Part shown: in pieces, positions 63,071-64,000 of the stretch | How the letters are laid out: the number at the start of each line of letters is the position of its first letter | How positions within the stretch are numbered: the stretch's first letter is position 1 | DNA from: Lepus europaeus | Lineage: Eukaryota > Chordata > Mammalia > Lagomorpha > Leporidae | Direction: 5' to 3' | DNA length: 64,000 nucleotides | Assembly (NCBI RefSeq): GCF_033115175.1 | Contig: NC_084833.1 | Location: 56,072,716 to 56,136,715 of the forward strand | Notes under the pieces: generated by a model | Database searches by the model: none | Told to the model about the DNA's origin: nothing | What the model saw: the letters and a program-made list of their open reading frames with translations, nothing else | Translations under genes and position numbers: made by a program

Positions 63071-63990
63071 TAATTTACTTCCTGTCTTTTTTTTCTCCTG
63101 AAACTTCCAGCACCTTCTTCCTCATTCTCATTCTCAAATGATGATCTTGCTTTATACTTCATGAAGGAATCAGAATATCCATCACTCCTACCACATCTAC
63201 CGTCTTACCAACATGTGTGTGCATATATTCCACTTTCCCTCTGTTACCATAGTACCATAGCACAATACCCAAATATTGTATAATTTAACCTCTCTATCCC
63301 CCAGTAGAAAGTCAGTTCCAAAAGGGAAAACAGTGTTGTCTGTTTTGTTGCTTGGTGTATACTCAGCACCCAGAACAGTGTTAGCATGTAGTAAGTGTTC
63401 AACAAATATTAAAATGAATGTATACTGACTCCCACACCAGCAGGTAGAAGTTTAGAGAGTTTTTCTCCAGAGAAACCTACCTCCTTTCCAAGAGAAAAGA
63501 CATAGCTGTCTTGACAGCTGGAGATCACCTTGATCACGTAATTGGTACTTTTCAAATTTCTTTGAAAAAACACATAAGAAATTCCCATTTTATTGGATCA
63601 GTCCAGTACATAACATGTACATGTGAAGGAGGATAATAAGGAACTAACATTTCTCAAAATAATTACCTTTTTGTGTGGAATGCATTCCTACATAGTCTTG
63701 TATTCTGTGATTTTGGGACGGGTGCGAGGAACGTTAGTTGCAAATCATCAAATTGCACAAACCACTAAAGTATCTGCAGAACCAGACATTTGAAAAACAC
63801 TGCAGTTTGTCCTAATTATAAGCTCTGTGTACACAGAGGTTTGAATCAGCTTGCTAATACCTACCTCACTCTTATGTATGAATGGATAGCCAAGGATCTC
63901 CAGACATTTGAGAAACTTCCAAGACAAAAGACAAAAACAGATTGAAAAACTCAACACAGACAATTCAAGAAGCAAAAGAAAACATGAGAA
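63071..63990. other. Intergenic stretch with L2 3'-end fragment
   Basis: AGAACAGTGTTAGCATGTAG and TAAGTGTTCAACAAATATT (63373-63410) are a sense L2 end. The remainder shows nothing. Confidence 0.4.
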
Positions 63991-64000
63991 GGGCTGGCGC
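63991..64000 (+). repeat. Start of a CSINE cut by the window edge
   Basis: GGGCTGGCGC is the first ten bases of the CSINE head, following an A-rich stretch. Confidence 0.6.

Overview
The window is nuclear DNA of a lagomorph, most likely the European rabbit (Oryctolagus cuniculus). Two things point there. About 34 copies of the rabbit-type tRNA-derived CSINE (C-repeat) lie across it, on both strands. A short fragment near 26.1 kb matches my recollection of the 3' end of rabbit L1. Genes are split into small exons with GT/AG introns, with one GC-rich promoter region and deep layers of old mammalian repeats (MIR, L2, hAT and Tigger DNA transposons, an MLT1-like LTR). There are no bacterial, phage or CRISPR features.

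Two protein-coding genes, both on the plus strand, can be read exon by exon. (1) The 3' end of SCUBE2 occupies roughly 1-22.1 kb or slightly further. Seven coding exons (9415-9585, 11137-11304, 11892-12053, 14456-14653, 15821-15973, 21054-21133, 21787-21939) encode the last 360 residues: three six-cysteine GCC2/GCC3 repeats, the CUB domain and the basic C-terminal tail. The EGF-rich 5' part lies upstream of the window. (2) NRIP3 lies complete between about 35.9 and 59.5 kb. Seven exons (coding parts 36040-36213, 51421-51582, 52073-52155, 55214-55353, 55928-55980, 56085-56179, 56490-56505) encode a 240-residue protein with a retropepsin-like (DDI/ASPRV-type) aspartic protease fold and an intact D-T-G triplet. 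NRIP3 has a GC-rich promoter with a full CRE next to a TATA-like box, a 15.2 kb first intron, and a roughly 3 kb 3' UTR ending at an AATAAA at 59484. SCUBE2 followed by NRIP3 in tandem is the order I know from human 11p15.4.

Layout: 1-9.4 kb, SCUBE2 intron with CSINEs, MIR and L2. 9.4-22 kb, SCUBE2 exons separated by repeat-bearing introns. 22-35 kb, intergenic DNA with L2, MLT1-like, Tigger/L1 and CSINE insertions. 35.2-36.4 kb, GC-rich NRIP3 promoter and exon 1. 36.2-51.4 kb, NRIP3 intron 1, with two long antisense L2 relics and eight CSINEs. 51.4-59.5 kb, the remaining NRIP3 exons and 3' UTR. 59.5-64 kb, intergenic DNA. The two genes are not a functional unit: SCUBE2 is a secreted/cell-surface protein that helps release lipidated Hedgehog, while NRIP3 is intracellular.

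I see no new biological system. The points most worth checking concern retroposons and splicing: a CSINE that inserted beside the 3' splice site of the penultimate SCUBE2 exon and duplicated the probable branch-point motif, antisense CSINE tails that form ready-made 3' splice sites inside both genes, an inverted CSINE pair, CSINE insertion into a CSINE tail, and a roughly 0.9 kb block at 61.5-62.5 kb that I could not classify. Repeat family names come from recalled consensus patterns, not from a database search, and repeat edges are approximate.
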